Origin: an uncultured Collinsella sp.
GTDB taxonomy: Bacteria; Actinomycetota; Coriobacteriia; Coriobacteriales; Coriobacteriaceae
Assembly: GCA_900544645.1 (NCBI GenBank)
Contig: UQWG01000008.1
Location: 1 to 54,755, forward strand
Direction: 5' to 3'
Length of the DNA stretch: 54,755 nucleotides
Shown: one piece after another, positions 1 to 8,160 of the stretch
Layout: every line of letters starts with the position of its first letter
Position numbering within the stretch: position 1 is the stretch's first letter
Notes under the pieces: model-generated
Told to the model about the DNA's origin: nothing
Database searches by the model: none
What the model saw: the letters and a program-made list of their open reading frames with translations, nothing else
Made by a program: the position numbers and the translations under genes

Positions 1-1
1 C

Positions 2-31
2 TTCAGGGGCGTTGCGACCGTCAAGGCGTAA
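2..31 (+). CDS. possible C-terminal end of the upstream transporter binding protein (partial)
   Basis: From the left edge one frame reads FRGVATVKA and stops at TAA (29-31). It lies upstream of, and codirectional with, a permease gene of an Opp/Dpp-type transporter that otherwise lacks a substrate-binding protein in this window. The tail could be the end of that protein. Ten codons carry almost no homology information, so this rests on position alone and the frame may not be coding. Confidence 0.25.
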   Translation, partial: FRGVATVKA

Positions 32-93
32 GACTCGCTTGAGTCTGTATGCAGGATGTCGGTCGTTGGGACCGTATCCTCATAGTTGAAACA

Positions 94-127
94 AAGACCC
101 GGGCGGCAACGATGTCGCTCGGGTCTT
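94..127 (+). terminator. hairpin between binding-protein end and permease gene
   Basis: AAGACCCG (94-101) pairs with CGGGTCTT (120-127) around an 18-nt interior that can add a GCG/CGC pair. No long T-run follows. A hairpin at this point in an Opp-type operon often gives partial termination or 3' protection of the binding-protein message; a similar hairpin follows oppA at 18163-18190. The function is inferred. Confidence 0.45.
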
Positions 128-188
128 GTAATGAGTATCCGTACTCATATACCAGTTGGTCCTACCGACAAAAGAAAGGGGAGAGAAC

Positions 189-1145
189 GTGAACAACTTG
201 CTACGTTTGATTGGAAGGCGTCTTGTGGCGCTGCCGATCATGGCATTGGGCGTCACCGTCCTGGTGTTCTTCCTTATGTCGTTCTCCAAGACCGACCCCG
301 CCTACACGGCGTTGGGTGACGGTGCCTCGCCCGAGGCGGTTGCCGAGTACCATGAGAAGTATGGTCTGGACGACCCCTGGCCCGTGCGCTACGTGCGCTA
401 TATGGGCGATTTGATCCATGGCGACATGGGCACCTATGGTGCTGCTCGCAACTCCGTTGCCAAGCGCATCTCCACGGCCCTGCCCGTCACGATGCAGCTG
501 ACCTTCATCGGTCTTGCCATCGGTGCGGTCGTTTCGTTTTTGCTCGGCGTCATCGCGGCACTGTATCGCGACAAATGGCCGGACCAAGTGATCCGCGTCT
601 TTTCCATCGCCGGCTTGGCAACCCCGTCGTTCTGGCTTGCCGTTCTGTTGATCCTGCTGTTCTCTTCCTACCTTAAGGTGCTCCCGGCATCGGGTGCTCT
701 GCCTCACTTCACCACGAATCCGGTTGGCTATCTGGGACGTATGATCATGCCCGCTATCGCCTTGGCATTTCCGCTGACGGGCCAGATGACTCGTATCGTG
801 CGTACCGCCATGGTCGAGGAGCTCGACAAGGATTATGTCCGTATGGCTCGCGGCGCCGGCGTTCCCGAGAAGGTCGTCGTCGGCATCAACGTTCTTCGCA
901 ATGCGCTGATCACCCCGGTCACCACCCTCGGTCTTAAGATCGGTTACCTCATGGGCGGCGCCGTCGTCATCGAGGTTATCTTCAACCTCCCCGGCATGGG
1001 CACCGCGATTCTGCAGGGCGTTCAGGGCAACGAGGCGAACCTGGTTCAGGGCGTCGTTATCGTCGTTGCTCTTGCCTTCATCATCATCAACATCGTGGTT
1101 GACATGCTCTACCTGCTCATCAACCCGCGCATCAGGACGGTGTAG
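189..1145 (+). CDS. Opp/Dpp-family ABC transporter permease (DppB-like), probably sialic-acid uptake
   Basis: An inner-membrane permease of about 318 residues. It has the DppB-type layout: an N-terminal transmembrane helix (LVALPIMALGVTVLVFFLM), an extracytoplasmic stretch with the LDDPWPVRYVRY motif, then a five-helix binding-protein-dependent transport domain with the EAA-loop sequence DYVRMARGAGVPEK. The GTG start at 189 is preferred over an upstream ATG at 156 because GGGGAG lies at 178-183 with 5-nt spacing. It begins the transporter part of a cluster that also encodes NanA, NanK and NanE, so sialic acid or an oligosaccharide derivative is the inferred substrate. Peptide transport cannot be excluded from sequence alone. 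Confidence 0.88.
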   Translation: MNNLLRLIGRRLVALPIMALGVTVLVFFLMSFSKTDPAYTALGDGASPEAVAEYHEKYGLDDPWPVRYVRYMGDLIHGDMGTYGAARNSVAKRISTALPVTMQLTFIGLAIGAVVSFLLGVIAALYRDKWPDQVIRVFSIAGLATPSFWLAVLLILLFSSYLKVLPASGALPHFTTNPVGYLGRMIMPAIALAFPLTGQMTRIVRTAMVEELDKDYVRMARGAGVPEKVVVGINVLRNALITPVTTLGLKIGYLMGGAVVIEVIFNLPGMGTAILQGVQGNEANLVQGVVIVVALAFIIINIVVDMLYLLINPRIRTV

Positions 1146-1148
1146 ATT

Positions 1149-3164
1149 ATGGTAAAGATTCGAGAGAAGCAAACCGAGCAGCTCGAGAAGGCTGCCTCCA
1201 AGGGGCTCAAGCTCGGTGGCTGGAAGAAGATGACGTTGTCTTCTAAGATTGCCGCCGTCGTGCTGGTGCTGGTCGCCCTGACTGCGATTCTGGCGCCCCT
1301 TCTTGCCCCCTATAGCCCGGTCGAGATCTTTACGGCTCGCCAGGCTCCCGGCAACGGATTTATCTTCGGTACCGACGATAAGGGCCGCGACATTCTGTCG
1401 CGTATGCTCTACGGTGGTCGTTACTCGCTGATCATCGGCTTTGGCGCCACTGCCATGGCTCTGGTCTGCGGCTCGGTCGTGGGCGCCCTTGCAGCGGTTT
1501 CGCGCAAGGCCGTCTCCGAGACGATCATGCGTATCTTGGACATCATCATGTCCATCCCCGGCATCGCCCTCGCGGCCGTCTTCGTCTCCATCCTGGGCAA
1601 CTCCGTGCCGTCGATCATCTTCGCCATCGGCTTTATGTACACTCCGCAGATTGCCCGTATCGTGCGCGCCAACATCGTGTCCGAGTACGGCGAGGACTAT
1701 GTCCGTGCGGTCATCGTTTCCGGCGCCAAGGCTCCGTGGATTTTGATCAAGCATGTTCTGCGTAACTGCATCGCCCCGATCATGGTCTTCACCGTTACCC
1801 TGGTCGCCGACGCCATCATCTTCGAGGCCTCGCTGACCTTCATCGGCGCTGGTATTCAGGAGCCCACCGCTACCTGGGGCAACATCCTCGCCGACGCCCG
1901 CGGCGGCGTGCTTGCCGGCCGTTGGTGGCAGGCGCTGTTCCCGGGTCTGGCCATCATGATCACCTGCCTGGCGCTCAACATCCTCTCCGAGGGCATTACC
2001 GACGCCATGGCCGCTGCTCCCTCCGCCGCCCTGGATCCGACCGATTCCTCCAAGCGTCGCGAGGCCGACCTGCTGGTCTCCGACCCCGTTCGCGCCTACA
2101 AGGAGCAGGCCCAGTCCCTCTCCGCTCGCCTTGGCGCCCTGCGCGATGTCGAGCTCAAGCGTGACGATCGCCATGTGCCCGACGAGTCTGTCGAACCGAT
2201 TCTCTCGGTCCGTGACTTCTGCATCCAGTTTGAGCATCACGGTGATATCAACGTCGTCGACCATGTCAACTTTGACGTCCGTCCTGGTCAGACCATGGGC
2301 CTGGTGGGCGAGTCCGGTTGCGGTAAGTCCATCACCACGCTGGCCATCATGGGCCTGACCGACGATGACGAGCATCTTTCCGGCGAGGTTCTCTGGGAGG
2401 GTCGCGACCTGCTCAAGATGAGCAAGAAGGAGTGGTTCGGCCTGCGCGGTACCGATATCGCTATGGTCTATCAGGACGCCCTGTCCTCGCTTAATCCCTC
2501 CATGCTCATCTCTGCCCAGATGAAGCAGCTCACCAAGCGCGGCGGAACCCGCAGCGCCGAGGAGCTCCTGGAGCTCGTCGGCCTCGATCCCAAGCGCACG
2601 CTCGAGAGCTATCCGCACGAGCTTTCCGGCGGCCAGCGTCAGCGTGTCCTGATCGCTATGGCCCTTACCCGCGACCCCAAGCTGGTCATCTGCGACGAGC
2701 CCACGACCGCTCTGGACGTTACCGTCCAGAAGCAGGTCATCAAGCTGCTCAACGATCTTCAGGCCAAGCTCGGCTTTGCCATGATCTTCGTTTCGCATGA
2801 CCTGGCTCTGGTCGCCGAGGTTGCCCATAACATCACGGTTATGTACGCTGGCCAGGTTATCGAGCAGGCACCCACCAAGGAGCTGCTCACCAATCCGATC
2901 CACGAGTACACCCGCGGTCTTCTGGGTTCCGTTCTGTCCATCGAGAGTGGTTCGGGTCGCCTGCACCAGGTGCCTGGCGCCGTTCCGAGCCCGCGCGATT
3001 TCCCCAAGGGCGATCGCTTCGCGCCCCGCTCGAGCCATCCGCGTATTGGCCTGGACACCCGTCCGGTCTTCAAGCGCGTGCCCGGCACCGAGCACTTCTA
3101 TTCCGAGCTCCCCGACGAGGTGCTCAAGGCAAATGGTTTGACCCCTCACGCGGAGGTGATGTAG
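1149..3164 (+). CDS. fused ABC permease-ATPase (DppC-DppD type)
   Basis: One 671-residue polypeptide carries two transporter subunits. Residues about 25-305 are a DppC-like permease, with the GTDDKGRDILSRMLYGGR motif and an EAA loop EDYVRAVIVSGAK. After a charged linker (about 305-345), residues 345-640 form an ABC ATPase with Walker A GESGCGKS (387-394, Lys393), the signature LSGGQRQR (492-499) and Walker B LVICDEP. The C-terminus has the oligopeptide-transporter extension. It starts 3 nt after the previous stop. Such fusions are known in Opp-family systems. From memory, the SatABCD sialic-acid transporter must also fuse domains to supply two permeases and two ATPases. With the neighbouring permease and ATPase this completes a 2+2 transporter. 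Confidence 0.9.
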   Translation: MVKIREKQTEQLEKAASKGLKLGGWKKMTLSSKIAAVVLVLVALTAILAPLLAPYSPVEIFTARQAPGNGFIFGTDDKGRDILSRMLYGGRYSLIIGFGATAMALVCGSVVGALAAVSRKAVSETIMRILDIIMSIPGIALAAVFVSILGNSVPSIIFAIGFMYTPQIARIVRANIVSEYGEDYVRAVIVSGAKAPWILIKHVLRNCIAPIMVFTVTLVADAIIFEASLTFIGAGIQEPTATWGNILADARGGVLAGRWWQALFPGLAIMITCLALNILSEGITDAMAAAPSAALDPTDSSKRREADLLVSDPVRAYKEQAQSLSARLGALRDVELKRDDRHVPDESVEPILSVRDFCIQFEHHGDINVVDHVNFDVRPGQTMGLVGESGCGKSITTLAIMGLTDDDEHLSGEVLWEGRDLLKMSKKEWFGLRGTDIAMVYQDALSSLNPSMLISAQMKQLTKRGGTRSAEELLELVGLDPKRTLESYPHELSGGQRQRVLIAMALTRDPKLVICDEPTTALDVTVQKQVIKLLNDLQAKLGFAMIFVSHDLALVAEVAHNITVMYAGQVIEQAPTKELLTNPIHEYTRGLLGSVLSIESGSGRLHQVPGAVPSPRDFPKGDRFAPRSSHPRIGLDTRPVFKRVPGTEHFYSELPDEVLKANGLTPHAEVM

Positions 3165-3992
3165 ATGAGCGAGACCGCAGTCAACGGCGTCGAGCCGATC
3201 ATCTTCCTTGATGACGTCCACGTCACCTTTAGGACCCGTACCGGCTCGATTCTGCACCCCAACCTGGTTCACGCCGTCCAGGGTGTAACGATTAAGCTCA
3301 TGCCCGGTCAGACGATCGGCATCGTCGGCGAGTCCGGTTGCGGTAAGTCCACCACCGCTAACGTCATGTGCGGCCTGCAGGCCCCCACGAGCGGCAAGGT
3401 CTACTTTAAGGGCAAGGACGTTACCAAACGTACCGCCGAGGACCGTCGCCACATGGGTCGCGTCATCTCGGTCGTGTTCCAGAACCCGGCCACGGCGCTC
3501 AACCCCCGCATGGTCGTTCGCGAGCAGCTGCTCGACCCCATGCGCGTCCACAACCTGGGTACCGAGGCCGAGCAGGAGAAGCGCGTCAAGGAACTCTTGG
3601 AGCTCACCGGTCTGCCCAGCTCCGCTGCCGAGGTTCTTCCCGGCCAGCTTTCGGGCGGCCAGCGCCAGCGCGTCGCAATTGCCCGTGCCCTGTCGCTGAA
3701 CCCCGATGCCATCATCGCCGACGAGCCCACCTCGGCTCTGGACGTTTCGGTCCGCGCGCAGATTCTGAACCTGCTGACCGACCTTAAGAAGGAGCTCGGC
3801 CTGGCCATGGTGTTCATCAGCCATGACATCCAGACGGTCCGCTACATCTCTGACGACATCATCGTTATGAATGGTGGCAAGATCGTCGAGCAGGGCGAGG
3901 CCAAGCAGGTCTTCCAGCACCCCCAGGACCCCTACACCAAGATGCTGCTCGGCGCTGCGCCGTCGCTGCTGCATCCCAAGCTCGGCGAGTAG
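3165..3992 (+). CDS. ABC transporter ATP-binding protein (DppF-like)
   Basis: A 275-residue ATPase, the second nucleotide-binding subunit of the transporter. It shows Walker A GESGCGKST, the Q-loop region VVFQNPATALNPRM, the signature LSGGQRQRVAIARAL, Walker B AIIADEPTSALD and the switch region MVFISHDIQTV. The ATG follows directly on the upstream stop codon (TAGATG), with the Shine-Dalgarno GGAGGTGAT at 3152-3160 inside the end of the upstream gene, so translation is probably coupled. The short form lacks the long C-terminal cysteine motif seen in the oppD and oppF products at 20-22 kb. Substrate assignment follows from the nan context only. Confidence 0.9.
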   Translation: MSETAVNGVEPIIFLDDVHVTFRTRTGSILHPNLVHAVQGVTIKLMPGQTIGIVGESGCGKSTTANVMCGLQAPTSGKVYFKGKDVTKRTAEDRRHMGRVISVVFQNPATALNPRMVVREQLLDPMRVHNLGTEAEQEKRVKELLELTGLPSSAAEVLPGQLSGGQRQRVAIARALSLNPDAIIADEPTSALDVSVRAQILNLLTDLKKELGLAMVFISHDIQTVRYISDDIIVMNGGKIVEQGEAKQVFQHPQDPYTKMLLGAAPSLLHPKLGE

Positions 3993-4008
3993 CCTCGCTT
4001 TCCCTCCC

Positions 4009-4036
4009 GTGCGCCCGGTTCCCTTGCCGGGCGCAC
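4009..4036 (+). terminator. GC-rich hairpin after transporter genes
   Basis: GTGCGCCCGG (4009-4018) and CCGGGCGCAC (4027-4036) form a perfect 10-bp stem with an 8-nt loop between the ATPase and the esterase gene. There is no following T-run, so it is more likely an intra-operon stability or attenuation hairpin than a full terminator. Confidence 0.5.
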
Positions 4037-4072
4037 CTCCGTTGCGATTTCGAAAGGTTGGGTTCACGAGCC

Positions 4073-5050
4073 ATGCCAAGCGCTCAGGAGCTACAACAGC
4101 AATTTGGTGGGTATCGAGGCGCCATGCCCCGTCCATCAGATTTCGATCTCTTTTGGAAGGATCGCATGGCCGAGGCCGACGCCGTCGGGCTTGACTATGC
4201 GATCGAGACGGCATCGGTCGCCGATGCCGCGACCTGCCAGCTTTTCGACCTCTGGTATACCGGCATGTGTGGCGCTCGCCTGCATGCCAAGTACCTTAAA
4301 CCCGTCTCGGACGAGCCCGTGCCATTGGTACTTCAGTTCCATGGGTATCCGGGTGCAAGCCGCAGCTGGTTTGAGCAGGCGTCGTTTGCGGGCATGGGCA
4401 TGGCACTCATCGCCCTCGACTGCCCCGGCCAAGGAGGTCCCTCCGAGGACATTGGTGGATTTGAGGGCACAACGGTTGCCGGTCATATCGTCGCCGGTAT
4501 CGACGGCGACCCGGCCAACCTCTACTATGTCCGCTTGCACCAAGATATTCGCATCCTGTGCCGCATCGTTCGCGAGCTCGAGGGCATCGATCTTGCGCGT
4601 GTGTTTGTGAACGGCGCGTCGCAGGGCGGCGGTTTGGGCATTGCGACCTGTGCACTTAACAGCGAGCTTATCAATCGTGCCGCCATCCTCTATCCCTTCC
4701 TGTCAGATTTCCGCCTGGTCTGGGATTTGGATGCCGACGACATTGCCTACGAGGGCCTGCGCTATTGGTCTCGCTGGTTTGACGAGGACTCGACTCGTAT
4801 TGACGAAGCCTATGCCAAGCTGGCGTACTTCGATTCCAAGAACTTTGCCCCTATGGTCAAATGCCCCGTGCTGTTTGGCACTGGCACAGCCGATATCGTC
4901 TGTCCGCCAGCGACGCAGTTTGCAGTCTATAACAACCTGACCTGCGAAAAGCGTCATGAGTTCTTTGAAGGCTTTGGCCACGAGGAGATTCAGGATTTTG
5001 ACGATCTGATCATTCCGTTTTTCTGCAAGGGAGGGGAGGCTCATGTCTAA
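4073..5050 (+). CDS. AXE1-family acetylesterase, candidate sialate O-acetylesterase
   Basis: A cytoplasmic alpha/beta-hydrolase of 325 residues, the usual length for the acetyl-xylan-esterase / cephalosporin-C deacetylase (AXE1) family. The catalytic triad is visible: nucleophile Ser183 in GASQGG, Asp274 in GTADIVCP and His303 in FGHEEI. The oxyanion segment FHGYPG and the family motif DCPGQGG are also present. In a nan cluster the plausible role is removal of O-acetyl groups from imported sialic acids; xylan or other acetylated sugars remain possible. The ATG at 4073 is chosen; the nearest AAAGG is 15 nt upstream, so the start is a little uncertain. The stop overlaps the next gene by 8 nt, implying coupled synthesis of the two esterase-like proteins. 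Confidence 0.85.
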   Translation: MPSAQELQQQFGGYRGAMPRPSDFDLFWKDRMAEADAVGLDYAIETASVADAATCQLFDLWYTGMCGARLHAKYLKPVSDEPVPLVLQFHGYPGASRSWFEQASFAGMGMALIALDCPGQGGPSEDIGGFEGTTVAGHIVAGIDGDPANLYYVRLHQDIRILCRIVRELEGIDLARVFVNGASQGGGLGIATCALNSELINRAAILYPFLSDFRLVWDLDADDIAYEGLRYWSRWFDEDSTRIDEAYAKLAYFDSKNFAPMVKCPVLFGTGTADIVCPPATQFAVYNNLTCEKRHEFFEGFGHEEIQDFDDLIIPFFCKGGEAHV

Positions 5051-5894
5051 GTGCGAGAGCAATGTTGACGAGCTGATTGTCCCCGGGCTCGTGGGAATTC
5101 CTGGAACGGTTTCGTCAAGGCTCGCAGAATATCGGGACTGGCGCGGTGATGTCCAAGCAGATGTTTCTGATTTAGAGACATGCGCTTCGAATCTTGAGAT
5201 TCAAGGCCTGGCCATTACGGCGATTGACTTTGTTAACCCCTGCGCCCGTTACTCGGAGGTCTCCTTTGAGCTCGGTGACGATGCGATTCACGCTCGTTTG
5301 ATCGAGCCTGTCGGTCGTGCCCGAGTATCTGAGCGCGTGCCGTTGTGCCTGATGTTCCACGACATCGATCGGCCTGTGCGCGGCTGGCATCACATGACGA
5401 GATTTGCCGCCATGGGGTATGCCGTCCTTGCGCTGGATGACGATGTTGCTGGTGCGGACGACCTGCAGTGGGGGATTGCTTCGCCTGCTTTTGCCAGGCG
5501 CGTCCGTTGGGGCTGCGCGCTGGCGAAGGTTGCGCGCAATCTTGATGGTATGGATCCCGACCGCATCTTTGCATGGGGCGAGGGTCTAGGCGGCGGAGTC
5601 GCGCTGGCGGTTTCTGCTCTGGACGAGCGGGGCCTCGCCTGCACGGCGGTTGCCAATCCGCTTCCTGGCGGCCTCGAGGCGCTGTCGTCTCGGGTGCGTG
5701 GATCGGTGCTCATGGGCACATCGCTTATGGATACCGTGAGCGATCCCAAGGATCAGTTTGCCGTATTCAACGGTCTTGAGTGTGACCGGAGGCATATCAT
5801 CTATGCAAAATACGCTCACGAGCGCATCAATGCGTTCGAAAACGAAGTCGTCGACTTCTTTAACCAAACGTTCTACCCGTGTTCTTTGGCCTAG
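5043..5894 (+). CDS. degenerate AXE1-family paralogue lacking the nucleophile serine
   Basis: A 283-residue protein that aligns by eye with the preceding esterase: FHDIDRPVRGWHHM matches FHGYPGASRSWFEQ, LMDTVSDPKDQFAVFNGLECDRRH matches the ADIVCPPATQFAVYNNLTCEKRH region, and YAHERI matches FGHEEI. The nucleophile elbow GASQGG has become GEGLGG, placing Gly181 where serine should be. The Asp230 and His259 equivalents remain. The N-terminal part is shorter. It therefore looks like an inactive paralogue, perhaps a binding or regulatory partner of the active esterase, although a different chemistry is not excluded. The ATG lies inside the esterase gene (8-nt overlap), with GGGAGGGGAGG upstream. 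Confidence 0.8.
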   Translation: MSKCESNVDELIVPGLVGIPGTVSSRLAEYRDWRGDVQADVSDLETCASNLEIQGLAITAIDFVNPCARYSEVSFELGDDAIHARLIEPVGRARVSERVPLCLMFHDIDRPVRGWHHMTRFAAMGYAVLALDDDVAGADDLQWGIASPAFARRVRWGCALAKVARNLDGMDPDRIFAWGEGLGGGVALAVSALDERGLACTAVANPLPGGLEALSSRVRGSVLMGTSLMDTVSDPKDQFAVFNGLECDRRHIIYAKYAHERINAFENEVVDFFNQTFYPCSLA

Positions 5895-5962
5895 ACGGCC
5901 TGGACACTGCCAACAAGAGTGGGCGGCATAGGGCTGCCCGCCAGACAACTAAGGAGATTCTT

Positions 5963-6883
5963 GTGGCAACTCAGAAATTCACCGGCGTTATCCCTCCCGT
6001 CGTTGTTCCCGATACCGAAGACCACCAGCTCGATGTTGCCTCCTTTGAGCGCAGCATCAACCGCATGATCGATGCCGGCGTCGATGGCCTGTTCTTCTTG
6101 GGATCCTCGGGCGAGGTCGTCTTCTCCACCGACGAGCGCCGTCGCCAGATTATCGCCGAGGCCGTTCGTATCGTCGACCACCGTGTGCCTGTTCTGGTCG
6201 GCATCATCGATACCGAGACCGAGCGCATGATCGAGCACGGCAAGGTCGCCCAGGAGCTGGGCGCCGATGCCCTCGTCGCCACCTGCCCGTTCTATGCCCT
6301 GCAGGGCATGACCGAGGTTGAGGAGCACTTCCGCATCCTGCACGAGGAGCTCGACCTGCCCATCTTTGCCTATGACATTCCCGTCTGCGTTCACACCAAG
6401 CTCCCCTGGAAGCTCCTTGCCAAGCTCGGCGCCGAGGGCGTTCTGGCCGGCGTCAAGGATTCCTCGGGTGATGACATCTCGTTCCGCTACCTCGTTCAGG
6501 AGAACGAGAAGAACGGCCATCCGATGAGCATTCTCACCGGTCACGAGGTTGTTGTCGACGGCGCCTACCTCGGTGGCGCCGACGGTTCCGTCCCGGGTCT
6601 CGCCAACGTTGAGCCCGAGGGCTACGTGCGTCAGTGGAAGGCCGCTCAGGCTGGTGACTGGGCTACCGTCAAGGCCGAGCAGGATCGCCTCAATGAGATT
6701 TCGCACATTTGGGATGTCACCTCGGGCGTCCAGGGCTATGCCGGTGGCGTCGGCGCCTTCAAGACCGCTATGAACCTTATGGGCATCTTCGACAGCCCGA
6801 CCATGCCGCGCCCGGTGAAGGCCATGACCGGCGAGAACGTTGAGGCGATTAAGAAGGTCCTCCAGGACAACGGTCTCCTGTAA
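5963..6883 (+). CDS. nanA: N-acetylneuraminate lyase
   Basis: A class I aldolase of the DHDPS/NAL family, 306 residues, that splits N-acetylneuraminate into N-acetylmannosamine and pyruvate. The Schiff-base lysine is Lys165 in GVKDSSGD and the catalytic tyrosine is Tyr137 in FAYDIPV, the same numbers as in the E. coli enzyme. The carboxylate-binding motif is GSSGE at 47-51 (GSTGE in E. coli). The segment TGHE at about 192-195 corresponds to the sialic-acid-specific region; its Glu is kept while the preceding Asp is His. GTG at 5963 is chosen because AAGGAG (5951-5956) sits 6 nt upstream. Neighbouring nanK and nanE support NanA over dihydrodipicolinate synthase. Confidence 0.9.
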   Translation: MATQKFTGVIPPVVVPDTEDHQLDVASFERSINRMIDAGVDGLFFLGSSGEVVFSTDERRRQIIAEAVRIVDHRVPVLVGIIDTETERMIEHGKVAQELGADALVATCPFYALQGMTEVEEHFRILHEELDLPIFAYDIPVCVHTKLPWKLLAKLGAEGVLAGVKDSSGDDISFRYLVQENEKNGHPMSILTGHEVVVDGAYLGGADGSVPGLANVEPEGYVRQWKAAQAGDWATVKAEQDRLNEISHIWDVTSGVQGYAGGVGAFKTAMNLMGIFDSPTMPRPVKAMTGENVEAIKKVLQDNGLL

Positions 6884-6913
6884 AGCTTCCCCAGGCACCC
6901 GATCTTGGGGCTC

Positions 6914-6956
6914 AAGTGGTCGGGCGTGACCCATTAGGTCAACGCCCGACCACTTT
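6914..6956 (+). terminator. long hairpin after nanA
   Basis: A 14-bp perfect stem, AAGTGGTCGGGCGT (6914-6927) with ACGCCCGACCACTT (6942-6955), whose loop can extend pairing through GACC/GGTC. Only a short T tract follows, so termination may be partial. It separates nanA from nanK. Confidence 0.7.
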
Positions 6957-7054
6957 CACCCCAACCTCGGGCACCTGGGAAACCTTTACTAAGTTGCGGC
7001 GATAACACCGCCTTCATTTCCTGTAGTTGTTTTTTATCTCCTAAGGAGAGCGAC

Positions 7055-8020
7055 ATGGAGAACAAGTACGTCTGCTCTGTCGATATCGGCGGAACTAAGA
7101 TCGCGACTGCCATCATGGAGTACCCGGCTGACGGTAGTGTGCCCCATCCTGTTTTTGAGGCCGAGGTTCCCACCGAGGCCCAAGAGGGCGGCGAGGCCGT
7201 CTTCCAACGTATCGAGGCGTCCATCAAGGCTGCTCTCGAGGCGAATCCCGATGTCGAGGTCCTTGGCGTCGGTATCGGTGCCGCCGGCGTCGTCGATCCC
7301 AAGACGGGCGCCATCGCGTATGCCAACGAGATCATGCCCGGCTGGTCCGGTGTTCAGTTGGGGCCGCGCCTGCGCGAGGACCTCGGTCTTCCCGTTGCCG
7401 TTGTAGGCGACGTGCAGGCTCATGCTCTGGGCGAGGCCCACTGGGGCGTCGGCAAGGGCAAGTTCTCCGTCTTGTGTCTTGGCATCGGTACGGGCATCGG
7501 TGGCGCATATGTCGAGAACGGCCGCGTGATGCAGGGCTTCCATGGTGCTGCTGGCCATATGGGCCACATCGAGTGCTCGGCTGCCGCCGGTATTCCCTGC
7601 GCCTGCGGGCGTTCCGGCCATCTGGAGTCGGTTGCTTCGGGCACTTCCATTGGTCGTATGTACGATGAGCGCTTTGGTCGCGTCGACCCCAGCCGTCCTT
7701 CGGTCGGTCGCGATGTGAACGACCTGTGCCGTGCGGGCGACGCAAAGGCGACCGAGGTCATCCATGACGCCGGCTTTGCGCTGGGTGCCAGCTTGGGCTC
7801 GCTCGCTAACATCCTGGACCCTGAGGTCATCGTGCTTTCGGGTGGCGTGATTCACCAAGGTCCCGATTGGCGTTCACAGACATGGAAGGATTCGGTACAC
7901 GAGGGCTATGCCAGCCAAGCGCTCGATCCGCTTCAGGACACGCCGATCCTCATCGGTTCTCTGGAGGGCGATGCTCCGCTCATCGGCGCCGCCGAACACC
8001 TTCTTGCGTCGTTGAAGTAA
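7055..8020 (+). CDS. nanK: ROK-family kinase, probable N-acetylmannosamine kinase
   Basis: A 321-residue ROK sugar kinase. The N-terminal phosphate-binding motif is DIGGTKI, the catalytic Asp lies in AVVGDVQAHALGE, and GTGIGGAYV follows. The zinc-binding motif reads CACGRSGHLE; the usual third Cys is His here. In the nan pathway it would make ManNAc-6-phosphate from the NanA product using ATP. ROK sequences alone do not separate ManNAc kinases from glucokinases, so the position between nanA and nanE carries the assignment. The start has a strong TAAGGAGAG at 7042-7050. Confidence 0.85.
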   Translation: MENKYVCSVDIGGTKIATAIMEYPADGSVPHPVFEAEVPTEAQEGGEAVFQRIEASIKAALEANPDVEVLGVGIGAAGVVDPKTGAIAYANEIMPGWSGVQLGPRLREDLGLPVAVVGDVQAHALGEAHWGVGKGKFSVLCLGIGTGIGGAYVENGRVMQGFHGAAGHMGHIECSAAAGIPCACGRSGHLESVASGTSIGRMYDERFGRVDPSRPSVGRDVNDLCRAGDAKATEVIHDAGFALGASLGSLANILDPEVIVLSGGVIHQGPDWRSQTWKDSVHEGYASQALDPLQDTPILIGSLEGDAPLIGAAEHLLASLK

Positions 8021-8037
8021 ACATAACTACCAAGTGC

Positions 8038-8135
8038 GCCTTCTGAGGTGCCGCAGATTGACGTGAAAGAGGAGCGAAGCGTACTTCGGTACGCGAGCGA
8101 CGGTTTGAACGTCAAGGTGCGGTGTCTCAGAAGGC
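8038..8135 (+). repeat. 98-nt nested inverted-repeat element between nanK and nanE
   Basis: The outer arms GCCTTCTGAG (8038-8047) and CTCAGAAGGC (8126-8135) pair perfectly. Inside lie TTGACGT / ACGTCAA, and the centre is CGTAC-TTCG-GTACG flanked by GAGCGAAG and CGAGCGAC. A CTGTTTT tract follows, so it may terminate transcription. It is a compact three-tier structure unlike ordinary terminators, and could be a repeat element, a structured RNA or an attenuator of nanE. No second copy was noticed in this window. Confidence 0.6.
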
Positions 8136-8160
8136 TGTTTTGAGAAAGGTTGAGTCGAAC

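Noticed and set aside
201..4214. A 1337-codon open frame on the minus strand opposite the transporter genes
   Set aside because: It is antisense to three clear ABC transporter genes and reads as Asp/His/Gly/Leu-rich sequence without domains, the usual artefact of high third-position GC.
5963..6883. Dihydrodipicolinate synthase (DapA) for the aldolase gene
   Set aside because: The family is shared, but the sialic-acid-region Glu, the positions Tyr137 and Lys165 matching NanA, and the nanK/nanE neighbours favour N-acetylneuraminate lyase.
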